A stretch of 64,000 nucleotides of DNA, from positions 112,571-176,570 of the forward strand of contig LWDJ01000005.1 of assembly GCA_002083435.1 (NCBI GenBank), in the 5' to 3' direction. This stretch comes from Proteobacteria bacterium SG_bin6 (GTDB taxonomy: Bacteria > Pseudomonadota > Alphaproteobacteria > Sphingomonadales > Sphingomonadaceae). The notes under the pieces are model-generated. The model worked only from the letters and a program-made list of their open reading frames with translations, was not told the origin of the DNA and did no database searches. Shown here piece by piece: positions 17,414 to 28,756 of the stretch; the stretch's first letter is position 1, and every line of letters begins with the position of its first letter. Both the position numbers and the translations under genes were made by a program.

Positions 17414-18094
17414 TCAGGCGGCGAGCTGGCGCGCGGTGACGATATGGCCGTCAAGCATCTGGATCACCCGGCTGGCATAATCGGCATGGGTGGGCGAGTG
17501 GGTGACCATCACGATCGTCGCGCCATCGGCATTGAGCGCGCGCAGCATCCGCATCACATCCTCGCCATGCTGGGTATCGAGATTGCCGGTCGGCTCGTCC
17601 GCCAAAATCAGCCGCGGCTGGGCGACGACCGCGCGGGCGACCGCGACGCGCTGCTGCTGGCCGCCCGAAAGCTGGCTGGGGCGGTGCCTGGCGCGGTGGC
17701 CGATGCCCACCCGGTCCATGGCCGCCGCCACCCGCTCCGACCGCTCACGCGCGGGGATGCCGTGATAGAGCAGGGCGAGCGCGATATTTTCCTCCACCGT
17801 CAGCTCGTCGACCAGATTGAAGCTCTGGAAGATGAAGCCGATGTTGCGCTTGCGGACATCAGCGAGCTGTGCCTCGGAGAGCGTCGCGATCTCGCGCCCG
17901 TCAAACTGGTAAGAGCCTTCGCTGGGGCTATCGAGCATCCCCAGCAGGTTGAGCAAAGTCGACTTGCCGCAGCCCGATGGTCCCATGATCGCCAGAAACT
18001 CGCCTTGCGCGATGTCAAGGTCGATCGCCCCCAGCGCGAGCGTTTCCACCGTATCGGTTCGGTATGATTTGGCGATGCCGCGAAGCGTGATCAT
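17414..18094 (-). CDS. ABC transporter ATP-binding protein, MacB/LolD type
   Basis: The 226-residue ATPase has Walker A (GPSGCGKST, about residues 38-46), a Q-loop (FQSFNLVDELTVEEN), the signature LSGGQQQRVAVARA, Walker B LILADEPTGNLDT and the switch His in MVTHS. The DEPTGNLD and SGGQQQR variants are characteristic of LolD/MacB-type exporters. It powers the FtsX permease encoded next and follows the adaptor gene by 25 bases. ATG at 18094 gives the standard MITLRGIAKSY start. Confidence 0.95.
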   Translation of the reverse strand: MITLRGIAKSYRTDTVETLALGAIDLDIAQGEFLAIMGPSGCGKSTLLNLLGMLDSPSEGSYQFDGREIATLSEAQLADVRKRNIGFIFQSFNLVDELTVEENIALALLYHGIPARERSERVAAAMDRVGIGHRARHRPSQLSGGQQQRVAVARAVVAQPRLILADEPTGNLDTQHGEDVMRMLRALNADGATIVMVTHSPTHADYASRVIQMLDGHIVTARQLAA

Positions 18095-18119
18095 GCGCTT
18101 TAGTTCCTGTGCTGGAGGA

Positions 18120-19424
18120 TCAGTTGGTGAGATCGAGCCGGTTCTTGTCGGTGAAGCCGGTATAGGGGGAGGTGAGCACACGCTCGCCGGGGTCGAGCCC
18201 GTCGAGCACTTCGATATAATCGGCGTTGCGCCGGCCGAGCCGCACCGGGCGCTTCACCCCCGCGCTGCCATCGGGCGTCACCACGAACACCCAATTGCCG
18301 CCGCTATCATTGTAGAAAGCACCGTTGGGGATCAGTCGCGCGGACTTGGCGTCGCCCAATGTCACCTTGGCCTGCAGCGTCTGGCCGCGCTGAAGCCCCG
18401 CAGGTTCGGCGGAATCGAATTGCAGATCGATCTGGAACTGGCCGTTCTTCACCTGCGGATAGAGCTTGGTGACGCGCACGCGCACGTCTTGGCCATTGAT
18501 CGAAACGGTGCCGTGCTGGCCGAGCTGGACGCGGCCCAGATAAAATTCATCGACATCGGCGATCAGCTTGTTGCGCCCGGGGCTGTCGATCTGGCCGAGC
18601 CGTTCGCTCCGCCCCATCGACTGGCCGACCTGGATCGAGAAGGACGAAAGCGTGCCCGCCACCGGCGCGCGCAGGTTCAACCCCTCCAGACTGGCGCGCG
18701 CATAGGCGAGGCTCGCCTGGATCGAGCCGGCGGCGCGGCGCAGCTCGGCGAGCTGGCTGGTCTGAAGCCGATCGTCGCTCGCCATCGTCTGCGCGATGAG
18801 CGCGCGGCGGCGGCGCTGATAGCCGAGATTGTCGCGCGTTTCCTCAAACGCCTTGCCGGCGATGAAGCCGCGCTCGGCGAGTGGCGCCTGGCGATCGAGA
18901 TCGCGCTCGGCGCGCTGCAGGCCAAGATCGGCCTCGGCGAGGTCGCGCGCATTGCGCAACCGGCTCTGTTCGAGCGCAAGCTCCTGGCTGCGCATCGAGT
19001 TGAGCTGCTGCGTCACCTCGGTCTGGCGCGCGAGAAAGGAGAGTTGCAGCTCCGGATTGGAGAGCACCGCGAGCAGCTGGCCTTTGGCGACGGTCGCCCC
19101 GTCTTCCACCAGCACCTTTTCGACCCGCCCGCCCTCGACCGCGTCGAGATAGACGGTGACGAGCGGGGTGACGCGCGCGCGCAGCGGCAGGAAATCCTCG
19201 AAAATGCCGGAGGTGACCGGCGAAATCTGAAGCTGGGACCGCGCCACCTGCTGGCTGTCAGCGCGCGGCGCGACCGCATAAAGGCCGAGCGCCGCGCCAC
19301 CGATGCCGATCGCCCCGGCGCTTGCGAGCACCCAGCGCGGCAGCCGGCGGCGGGCAATCACCCGGTCCATACCGGCGCCGCTGGCGCGGGGGCGAAGCTC
19401 TCGGTCGATCGCGGTCACGGTCAT
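18120..19424 (-). CDS. HlyD/MacA-type periplasmic adaptor
   Basis: The 434-residue protein has a cytoplasmic N-terminus of about 28 residues, one membrane anchor (WVLASAGAIGIGGAALGLYA), a lipoyl half-motif (VEKVLVEDGATVAKGQLLAV), a long coiled-coil hairpin (about residues 125-250, rich in Arg/Leu/Glu/Ala), the second lipoyl half (NLRAPVAGTLSSFSIQVGQS) and beta-barrel segments. It should connect the FtsX/ATPase pair in the inner membrane with an outer-membrane channel; no channel gene is nearby. It follows peptide gene 2 by 22 bases in the sigma-54-controlled operon. Confidence 0.93.
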   Translation of the reverse strand: MTVTAIDRELRPRASGAGMDRVIARRRLPRWVLASAGAIGIGGAALGLYAVAPRADSQQVARSQLQISPVTSGIFEDFLPLRARVTPLVTVYLDAVEGGRVEKVLVEDGATVAKGQLLAVLSNPELQLSFLARQTEVTQQLNSMRSQELALEQSRLRNARDLAEADLGLQRAERDLDRQAPLAERGFIAGKAFEETRDNLGYQRRRRALIAQTMASDDRLQTSQLAELRRAAGSIQASLAYARASLEGLNLRAPVAGTLSSFSIQVGQSMGRSERLGQIDSPGRNKLIADVDEFYLGRVQLGQHGTVSINGQDVRVRVTKLYPQVKNGQFQIDLQFDSAEPAGLQRGQTLQAKVTLGDAKSARLIPNGAFYNDSGGNWVFVVTPDGSAGVKRPVRLGRRNADYIEVLDGLDPGERVLTSPYTGFTDKNRLDLTN

Positions 19425-19446
19425 GATCGGCTCCTTAGCGGCGAGG

Positions 19447-19575
19447 TCAGGCGCGGATGCTCGCGGCGTTAATGCTCATCATGGCGTTGTCGGCGGGGGC
19501 GGTGGTCGCATCGACCAGGATCAGCGTGGCGAGAAGGGCGGTGCAGAGCGCGAGCAAGCGGCTGGTGCGGGTCAT
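19447..19575 (-). CDS. Small secreted-peptide-like gene 2 of the efflux operon
   Basis: The 42-residue product reads MTRTSRLLALCTALLATLIL then VDATTAPADNAMMSINAASI and RA. It has a basic start, a hydrophobic core of about 15 residues, and an Ala-rich segment that could be cut after ATTAPA. AAGGA lies before the ATG at 19575. No known family was recognised. It shares an MT[KR]T...SRL start and overall plan with peptide 1, 26 bases upstream, and lies 22 bases before the adaptor gene in the same direction. It may be exported by Sec or the neighbouring transporter; its function is unknown. Confidence 0.55.
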   Translation of the reverse strand: MTRTSRLLALCTALLATLILVDATTAPADNAMMSINAASIRA

Positions 19576-19601
19576 GGCGGCGATCCTTGCAAAAGCTGGG
19601 G

Positions 19602-19742
19602 TTAGAGCGTGACGGCGGCGGCGGCGGCGGCGCGGGCGAAAGCGGGCTGATCTTGGGTGGCGGTCGCGGCGGTCATCAGGGTCAGGCCGAAAACCAGGGC
19701 AAAGGTGGCGGCTTGCAGGCGGCTGGTGAGGGTCTTGGTCAT
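19602..19742 (-). CDS. Small secreted-peptide-like gene 1 of the efflux operon
   Basis: The 46-residue product begins MTKTLTSRLQAATFALVFGL, continues TLMTAATATQDQPAF and ends in an Ala-rich tail (ARAAAAAAVTL). It looks like a signal peptide with a short mature region. GGAGA is 6 bases before the ATG at 19742, and the start lies about 40 bases after the predicted sigma-54 start point, making it the first gene of the operon. No homologue was recognised. It could be a secreted peptide, a regulator, or a small membrane protein; the evidence is position, ribosome site and composition. Confidence 0.55.
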   Translation of the reverse strand: MTKTLTSRLQAATFALVFGLTLMTAATATQDQPAFARAAAAAAVTL

Positions 19743-19788
19743 GGCGGGTCTCCGTGGCGGTCCAGCGTGGTTGCCGGATGCCAACAGC

Positions 19789-19807
19789 TTTGCAGATGCC
19801 GTGCCAA
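19789..19807 (-). promoter_or_regulatory. Sigma-54 promoter of the peptide/efflux operon
   Basis: On the minus strand the site reads TTGGCACGGCATCTGCAAA. It contains the -24 TGGCAC and -12 TGC elements with GG-to-GC spacing of 12 bases, almost identical to the sigma-54 consensus TGGCACG-N4-TTGC. Transcription would start near 19780, just before peptide gene 1. A sigma-54 activator gene (20032) is divergent, supporting the call. Confidence 0.8.
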
Positions 19808-19846
19808 ACTTGTAAGTCTCTGGTTTCGCTTTGTTTTGTTGTTTAA

Positions 19847-19903
19847 CTGTCCAGAACAGCGAAATTTATGGGTCACCCGATTGTCCGAATTCGAACAGCT
19901 GTT
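19847..19903. promoter_or_regulatory. Cluster of palindromes, likely enhancer sites for the NtrC-like activator
   Basis: Three inverted repeats are clustered. CTGTCCAGAACAG is at 19847-19859. TGTCCGAATTCGAACA at 19882-19897 has one mismatched pair. AACAGCTGTT at 19894-19903 is a perfect palindrome overlapping the second. The first two share TGTCC...GAACA ends. They lie about 65-120 bases upstream of the predicted sigma-54 start, the usual place for activator binding. Confidence 0.55.
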
Positions 19904-19978
19904 GTACGTTTCCGCCCACCCGGGCCGCGAACGCCGCTTGGCATGGTGGGCGTTGGCTGGTTCTGGAGGGAGAAAGCG

Positions 19979-20032
19979 ATGATCGACGGCGCAACCCCGG
20001 CTCGGCGCGCGGCCCCGGAGCGGCATCGCTGA
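19979..20032 (+). CDS. Possible 17-residue leader peptide overlapping the activator start
   Basis: ATG at 19979 follows a strong GGAGGGAGAAAG ribosome site and opens MIDGATPARRAAPERHR. Its TGA (20030-20032) overlaps the ATG of the sigma-54 activator gene as TGATG. The activator's own start has only a distant GGAG, so it may be translated by coupling to this leader. No function in the peptide itself is apparent. Confidence 0.45.
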   Translation: MIDGATPARRAAPERHR

Positions 20033-21441
20033 TGGCGGAGTTCGATCGTTGTCTGGTGATCGACGATGATGTCGACATCCAGCTCGCCGCGCGGCTCGCG
20101 TTGCGCACCCTGTTCGCCGAGGTGATGACCTTCGGTTCCCCCGAACAGGGCTTCGCGGCCAGCGCCGATCGCGCGCCGGACGTGATCCTGCTCGACGCCA
20201 ATTTCACCCGCGGCGCGACCGATGGGCGCGAGGGGTTCCTGTGGCTCGAACGGTTGTTGAAGCGCGATCCCCAGGCGGCGGTGGTGATGATCACCGCGCA
20301 TGGTGGGGTGCAGATCGCGGTGGAGGCGATGAAGCGCGGCGCGATCGACTTCGTCTCCAAGCCGTGGCGCAACGATGCGCTCGTCACCTCGGTGCGCACC
20401 GCGGCGACGCTGCGCCGTTCGCAGGCGAACAGCGCGCCGGCGGCGCCGGACGCACCGCGGGCGGCGGCGGGATCGCCGCTAATCGGCCAATCGCCGCTAA
20501 TGGCGCGGGTCCATTCGATCATCGCCCGCGCCGCCCCCACCGACGCCAATGTGCTGGTGCTGGGCGAGAATGGCACCGGCAAGGAACTGGTGGCGCGCGA
20601 ACTCCACCGCCTGTCCCGCCGCGCCGAGCGGCCGTTGGTGTCGGTCGATCTGGGGGCGGTCGCTGAAAATCTGTTCGACAGCGAGCTGTTCGGCCATGTG
20701 AAGGGCGCCTTCACCGATGCCCGCGCCGACCGCGTCGGGCGGATCGAGTCGGCCAATGGCGGCACCCTTTTCCTGGACGAGGTCGGCAATCTGCCGCTCT
20801 ATCTCCAGCCCAAGCTGCTCACCGCGCTCGAACAGCGCAAGGTGACCCCAGTCGGCGCCAATGCCCCGCGCGACGTTGATGTGCGGGTTGTCGCCGCGAC
20901 TAACCTGCGCCCCGCGCAGCTCGCCGACGAGAACCGCTTCCGCCAGGATCTGCTGTTCCGCATGAACACGGTCGAGATCCGCCTGCCCGCGTTGCGCGAT
21001 CGGCCCGAGGATGTGCCGATCCTGCTCGATCATTTCCTCGATCACTATGCCGCCAAATATGATCGCCCGCGCCGCGCGGTGCCCGAGGCGGTGATGGCGA
21101 TGCTGATGCGGCACGACTGGCCGGGCAATGTCCGCGCGCTGCGCCACGCCGCGGAACGCGCGACGATCCTCGCGACCGAGGCCGCCTTCACGCTCGACGA
21201 TTTCGCGCTGACCGCGAGCGCGGCGCCGCCCCCGGTGATCCGCGTCGCCCCGCCCCCGGCGCCGCCGCAAGCTCCGGTGGCCGCCGATCCCGGCGGCGAC
21301 GATCTCAACCTCGATCGCGCCGAGCGGCAGATGATCGAACGCGCATTGAAGCTGCACAGCTACAACATCTCGCGCGCCGCCCAGGCGCTGGGGCTGACGC
21401 GCGCCGCGCTCTATCGCCGGATGGAGCGCCATGGCCTTTAG
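20032..21441 (+). CDS. NtrC-family sigma-54 response regulator
   Basis: The 469-residue protein has a receiver (about residues 1-120, acidic DDD near residue 10, phospho-acceptor Asp55, Lys in SKPWR) and an AAA+ sigma-54 domain with Walker A GENGTGKE (about residue 178), the loop GAFTDA (a variant of GAFTGA), GGTLFLDEVGNLPL and an R-finger region. A C-terminal Fis-type helix-turn-helix (SYNISRAAQALGLTRAALYR) completes it. It should activate sigma-54 promoters such as the one at 19789-19807. Its start overlaps the leader peptide stop; its end overlaps the kinase gene by 11 bases. Confidence 0.95.
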   Translation: MAEFDRCLVIDDDVDIQLAARLALRTLFAEVMTFGSPEQGFAASADRAPDVILLDANFTRGATDGREGFLWLERLLKRDPQAAVVMITAHGGVQIAVEAMKRGAIDFVSKPWRNDALVTSVRTAATLRRSQANSAPAAPDAPRAAAGSPLIGQSPLMARVHSIIARAAPTDANVLVLGENGTGKELVARELHRLSRRAERPLVSVDLGAVAENLFDSELFGHVKGAFTDARADRVGRIESANGGTLFLDEVGNLPLYLQPKLLTALEQRKVTPVGANAPRDVDVRVVAATNLRPAQLADENRFRQDLLFRMNTVEIRLPALRDRPEDVPILLDHFLDHYAAKYDRPRRAVPEAVMAMLMRHDWPGNVRALRHAAERATILATEAAFTLDDFALTASAAPPPVIRVAPPPAPPQAPVAADPGGDDLNLDRAERQMIERALKLHSYNISRAAQALGLTRAALYRRMERHGL

Positions 21442-22762
21442 CGGCTGGTTCGCGCTGCGCTTGAGCGCCTGGCTCGCGCTGTTCACCGGCTGCGCAACCG
21501 CGCTCGCCTTCAGCATCGCGACGCCCGGTCTGCCCGCCACCCGCGCGACGCTTGCGGCGGCAACGCTGCTCGCGGGCTTCCTGCTGTGGCGGCATGTCAG
21601 CCGCACCAACCGCGAACTGGCCCGCTTCATCGACAGCGTGCGTTTCGGCGATCTCTCCGCCGCCTTTTCCGGCAGGCGCCAGGGGAGCGGGTTCGACCGC
21701 CTGGGGAGCGCGCTGAGCGCGGCGATCGCCCAGCTACGCGCCGAACGCGGCCGCCAGGGTGACGTGCTCACGTTCTACGAAGCGATGATCGAACAAGTGC
21801 CGGTGCCCATCCTCACCGTCGATCCGGCCGGCCACGTCACCCTCGCCAACAGCGCCGCGCGGCATCTTTTCGCACATCTGCCCGCGCATGATCTGCCGCA
21901 GTTCGCCCGAGTGAGTTCGGGGCTCGCCCAGCAGCTCGAGCAGCGCGGTGCGCCGGGGCGGCAGCTGGTGCTGCTCAACCTGCCCGACGGCGCGCAGCGG
22001 GCGATGGTGAACAGCGCGACGCTCGCCCGGCCCGAGCGGGCGACCCGCATCGTCACCATCGAGCCGGTGCAGGCCGCGCTCAACGCCGCCGAGATCGCCG
22101 CGCAAAGCGATCTCGTCCGCGTGCTGACGCATGAGATCATGAATTCGCTCACCCCGATCACGTCGCTCGCCCATTCGGCGGCGGCGCTGCTGGCGGAGGA
22201 CGATCCGGCGGCGGCGGCCGATGCGCGCGCGGCGGTGGCGACGCTCGCGCGGCGGGCGGACGGGGTGATGGGGTTCGTGCGCAGCTATCGCCTCGTCAGC
22301 CGCCCGCCCGACATCCATCGCCAGCGCTTCGCCGCACGCCCCTTCGCGGATGAGATCGCGCGCCTGTTCACCGCCGACTGGCCACCACCGCGCACCCGGC
22401 TGGCGGTGAGCGTGACCCCCGCCGACCTGACGCTGAACGCCGACCCTGATCTGCTCGCGCAGGTGCTGATCAACCTGCTGCGCAACGGCGCGGAAGCCGC
22501 CGCCGCGCGGGGGGGCGACCACGACATCGCGCTGTCGCTGGAGATCGCCGCCGGCCACCAGCGGGACCGGATTACCGTGACCGACAACGGCCCCGGTATC
22601 CCCGAGGCGATGCTGGCGGACCTGTTCCTGCCCTTCTTCACCACCAAGCCGCAGGGCACCGGCATCGGCCTCAGCCTCGCGCGGCAGATCGTGCTCGCGC
22701 ATAACGGCACGATCGATGCGAGCAACGGCGCGGTCGGCGCGCGCTTCGATATCAGGATCTGA
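21431..22762 (+). CDS. NtrB/NtrY-like sensor histidine kinase
   Basis: The 443-residue kinase has two membrane segments near the N-terminus (about residues 8-30 and 36-52), a HAMP-like linker, a PAS domain (about residues 110-200), the phospho-acceptor block VLTHEIMNSLTPITSLAHS and a full ATPase with N-box QVLINLLRNGAEAA, G1 DNGPGIP and G2 GTGIGLSLARQIV. The tiny periplasmic loop suggests it senses the membrane or a cytoplasmic signal. It overlaps the activator gene by 11 bases, so the two form a pair controlling the divergent efflux operon. Confidence 0.93.
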   Translation: MAFSGWFALRLSAWLALFTGCATALAFSIATPGLPATRATLAAATLLAGFLLWRHVSRTNRELARFIDSVRFGDLSAAFSGRRQGSGFDRLGSALSAAIAQLRAERGRQGDVLTFYEAMIEQVPVPILTVDPAGHVTLANSAARHLFAHLPAHDLPQFARVSSGLAQQLEQRGAPGRQLVLLNLPDGAQRAMVNSATLARPERATRIVTIEPVQAALNAAEIAAQSDLVRVLTHEIMNSLTPITSLAHSAAALLAEDDPAAAADARAAVATLARRADGVMGFVRSYRLVSRPPDIHRQRFAARPFADEIARLFTADWPPPRTRLAVSVTPADLTLNADPDLLAQVLINLLRNGAEAAAARGGDHDIALSLEIAAGHQRDRITVTDNGPGIPEAMLADLFLPFFTTKPQGTGIGLSLARQIVLAHNGTIDASNGAVGARFDIRI

Positions 22763-22926
22763 TCCGTCGATCCGTTATCGCGGTATGCGCGGCCACGGCG
22801 CGTGGTTGGCGCCCGCCTGTGTCGCGACCTGGAGGCACCCGGGCGGTGCGACGTGCTTGCGGGCGCCATTAGCACCCCCTCCAAATCCCTCCAGCATGTC
22901 CAAGGCATTGCGGCGGGCAGTTGACC

Positions 22927-26046
<3,120 letters not shown>

Positions 26047-26324
26047 CGCCGCTCCGCCCTTGGCATTCGGGCCTGAGTGTACGGGCGCATCGCGCGATCG
26101 CCAAGCGAGGCCGTTCGACCGGTGCGCGCCGCGCTTGGCCAACGCGCACCGGCCGATGGGGTTGGCCGCGCTGATCGGCGCGCGTTGCTGGAAAACGCGC
26201 GCACGCCACCGGTAGCGCGGAGCCGCCAAGGGGTGTCGGACGGCGGCACGCGTCTCACTCCTGCCGGTCGACCGGAGACGTATTCCTACGTAAGATGTTC
26301 AACTTAGGGAGTGGTTAAGGCGCG

Positions 26325-26948
26325 CTAAGCCGCTTCGGCATGAACAAAGCCGCTGGTGATCGCGAGCCGGACCGCCTCCGCGAGCGATTCCACGCCCAGC
26401 TTCATCATCAGCTTGGCGCGATACACCTCGACCGTGCGCACGCTGAGATTGAGCAGCTCTGCGATTTCGCGGTTCACCTTGCCGTCGATCAGCTGGCGCA
26501 GCACCTCCGACTCGCGCTCGCTGAGCGAGGCGAAACGCGCGTGCAGCGCCGCGTGCGCCGCCGTGCTGCGGCAATAGGCATCAAGCGCCACGAACCCGCG
26601 GTTCAGCTTTTCGAGCAATGCGCGCGGCGTGCACGGCTTTTCCAAGAAATCGAGCGCCCCGAGCCGCATCGCCTCGACCGCGGCGGGAATGTCTCCGGCG
26701 ACGGACATCATGATCGTCGGCAGCCGGTCGCGCGCCTCGCCGAACCGGGCGAGCACGTCCAGCCCGGAAAGATCGGGCATTTTCAAATCGATCAACACCA
26801 CGCCCGGCCCTAGATGAGGCAAGCGTGCCAGCAAATCGATCCCCGATTCAATCTGCTCGCAACGGACATCGGGAAGAAGGGCGATGATCTCCTCCAGCGT
26901 ATCGCGCGATAGCGGATCATCATCGACAATATAGACGCGCCGTTCCAC
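26325..26948 (-). CDS. FixJ-type response regulator (receiver plus LuxR helix-turn-helix)
   Basis: The 207-residue protein has a receiver (VYIVDDDPLSRDTLEEII, Asp55 in VLIDLKMPDLSG, Lys in LEKPCTP) and a LuxR/GerE domain (LSERESEVLRQLIDGKVNRE, then IAELLNLSVRTVEVYRAKLM). The start is GTG at 26948. Its gene is upstream of the hybrid kinase on the same strand, with 278 bases between them in which I see no gene. It may work with that kinase, or with another if the kinase is truly broken. Confidence 0.92.
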   Translation of the reverse strand: MERRVYIVDDDPLSRDTLEEIIALLPDVRCEQIESGIDLLARLPHLGPGVVLIDLKMPDLSGLDVLARFGEARDRLPTIMMSVAGDIPAAVEAMRLGALDFLEKPCTPRALLEKLNRGFVALDAYCRSTAAHAALHARFASLSERESEVLRQLIDGKVNREIAELLNLSVRTVEVYRAKLMMKLGVESLAEAVRLAITSGFVHAEAA

Positions 26949-27110
26949 CCCGTGCCCTTCAAGCTACTCGACCGGCTACCATGCGTAGTAGCGGCCTTCC
27001 CCGGCGGCACTAGGTAAAACTACTGGGTCGCGCTGCCAAGTCGAATCGGCAAGTCCCTGTATCAAGTGGCACTTTTGGTGTCGCCACCTCGTCCGGCAGT
27101 CGAGGCCAGC

Positions 27111-28025
27111 TCACTTACCGGGCAGCGGCGCCCCTTGGGCGAGCGCATCCAGCACCGTCGCGAAACTGGTGGCGGCGCGGAAACCAAGCACGCGCTCGGC
27201 CCGACGTGCGTCGTAAACCCGGTCAAGCGCGACCGGCAGCTGCCAGCCCCGTGCCGCATAGAGTGTCGGCGCATTCGGGAAATAACGCGCGATCACAGTC
27301 GCCGCGTTCACCTTCAGCGGCAGCGCATCACTGGGCGCGAAGGGGGTGGGCGCCGCGATCAGGAATAGGTCGTACCCCAGCTGATCGGCACGCTCGATCG
27401 CGATACGGTGTGCATCGGCGGCGTCGCGCACCGTCAGCCGCCGGTTGAGAAACTCATTGGCGCGGGCATTGTCGCTATCGCCCTGCCAATCCTCGTCGCG
27501 CTCGGGAAAGAAGCGTGCGGTGCGAAGCACGATGCAGGCCAGGGCATGGCGCTGATGATAAAGCCGGCACAATTGTTCGGCGGCGAGCTTGGTAATGCCA
27601 TAGATGTTGCGCGGATTGAGCGGCGCATGGTGCTCGTCGAGCCACGCTGCGCGTTCGCCCTGCCCGGCGGCGATGTCGGCGGAGATCATCAGCGATGTGG
27701 TGGAGGTCATCACGAAGCGCCGCACGCCGTGGCGCAGCGCCGCCTCGAGCAGGTTGAGCGTGCCGGTGACGTTCACATCGACGAACGCCTGCGCCGGATG
27801 GCGCGCGATGTCGGGCTGGTGCAGCGCGCCGCTATGGACGACGCCATCGAAACGGTGCTTGGCGAACAGCCGGTCGATCAGGTCGCGGTCGGCGACCGAG
27901 CCCAGCACCTCAGTCGCTGGCCCCGGCACCGGATCGAGCCCGATGACCTCATGCCCCGCGCCGGCGAGCGCCTGCACCACATGCCGGCCAAGCCAGCCCG
28001 ACGATCCGGTGAGCAGCAATTTCAT
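27111..28025 (-). CDS. NAD-dependent epimerase/dehydratase family protein
   Basis: The 304-residue protein is an extended short-chain dehydrogenase. It has the nucleotide-binding LLLTGSSGWLGRHVVQALAG, the acidic residue in VIGLDPV, a TSTTSLM strand carrying the catalytic Ser/Thr, and YGITKLAAEQL with the Tyr/Lys pair (YxxxK). It likely changes a nucleotide sugar or a similar alcohol/ketone using NAD(P). Its neighbours (CoA-transferase operon) do not indicate the substrate. Confidence 0.88.
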   Translation of the reverse strand: MKLLLTGSSGWLGRHVVQALAGAGHEVIGLDPVPGPATEVLGSVADRDLIDRLFAKHRFDGVVHSGALHQPDIARHPAQAFVDVNVTGTLNLLEAALRHGVRRFVMTSTTSLMISADIAAGQGERAAWLDEHHAPLNPRNIYGITKLAAEQLCRLYHQRHALACIVLRTARFFPERDEDWQGDSDNARANEFLNRRLTVRDAADAHRIAIERADQLGYDLFLIAAPTPFAPSDALPLKVNAATVIARYFPNAPTLYAARGWQLPVALDRVYDARRAERVLGFRAATSFATVLDALAQGAPLPGK

Positions 28026-28074
28026 CGGCGAGCCCTAGCTGCGCAAGATGACGATTTGGCGCAACCCGCGATCG

Positions 28075-28743
28075 TCAGGCCAGCCCCGCGCCGAGCACAT
28101 AATGCGCGCTGGTCTTGGCACGGACTTCGTCCAGCGTCACCCCAGGCGCCAGCTCGATCAGCGCGAACGGGCTCTGGTGATCGGGGCGGTGAAACACCGC
28201 GAGATCGGTGATGATCATGTCGACCACATTCCTGCCGGTGAGCGGCAGATTGCAAGCGGGCATGAACTTGGGCTCGCCGTTCTTGGAGACATGCTCCATC
28301 ACGACGATGATCCGCTTGACGCCCGCGACCAGGTCCATCGCCCCGCCCATGCCCTTGATCAGCTTGCCGGGGATCATCCAGTTGGCGATGTCGCCACCTT
28401 CGGAGACTTCCATCGCGCCGAGCACGGTCAGGTCGATATGCCCGCCACGGATCATCGCGAAGCTGTCCGCGCTGCTGAAGTACACCGATTGCGGCAGCTC
28501 GCTGATCGTCTGCTTGCCGGCGTTGATCAGGTCGGCGTCGACCTCATCCGGGTAAGGGAACGGCCCGATGCCGAGCATCCCGTTCTCGGACTGGAGCGTT
28601 ACGTCCATGCCCGCGGGGATGTGGTTGGCGACCAGCGTCGGGATGCCGATGCCAAGGTTCACATAGAAGCCGTCCTGCAGCTCCTGCGCGGCGCGGGCGG
28701 CCATCTGGTCGCGGGTCCAGCCTTTGGTGGCGGTGTCTTGCAT
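28075..28743 (-). CDS. scoB: 3-oxoacid CoA-transferase subunit B
   Basis: The 222-residue subunit has VNLGIGIPTLVANHIPAGMD, the catalytic Glu in QSENGMLGIGPFPYP, and GGHIDLTVLGAMEVSEGGD, all standard for the beta subunit of succinyl-CoA:3-ketoacid CoA-transferase. With subunit A it moves CoA from succinyl-CoA to acetoacetate in ketone body use. ATG at 28743 is chosen because GGGAAGG lies 6 bases before it; ATG at 28749 touches that site. The partner gene scoA is separated from it by a toxin-antitoxin pair; vapC ends 13 bases upstream. Confidence 0.95.
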   Translation of the reverse strand: MQDTATKGWTRDQMAARAAQELQDGFYVNLGIGIPTLVANHIPAGMDVTLQSENGMLGIGPFPYPDEVDADLINAGKQTISELPQSVYFSSADSFAMIRGGHIDLTVLGAMEVSEGGDIANWMIPGKLIKGMGGAMDLVAGVKRIIVVMEHVSKNGEPKFMPACNLPLTGRNVVDMIITDLAVFHRPDHQSPFALIELAPGVTLDEVRAKTSAHYVLGAGLA

Positions 28744-28756
28744 AGTCATCCTTCCC

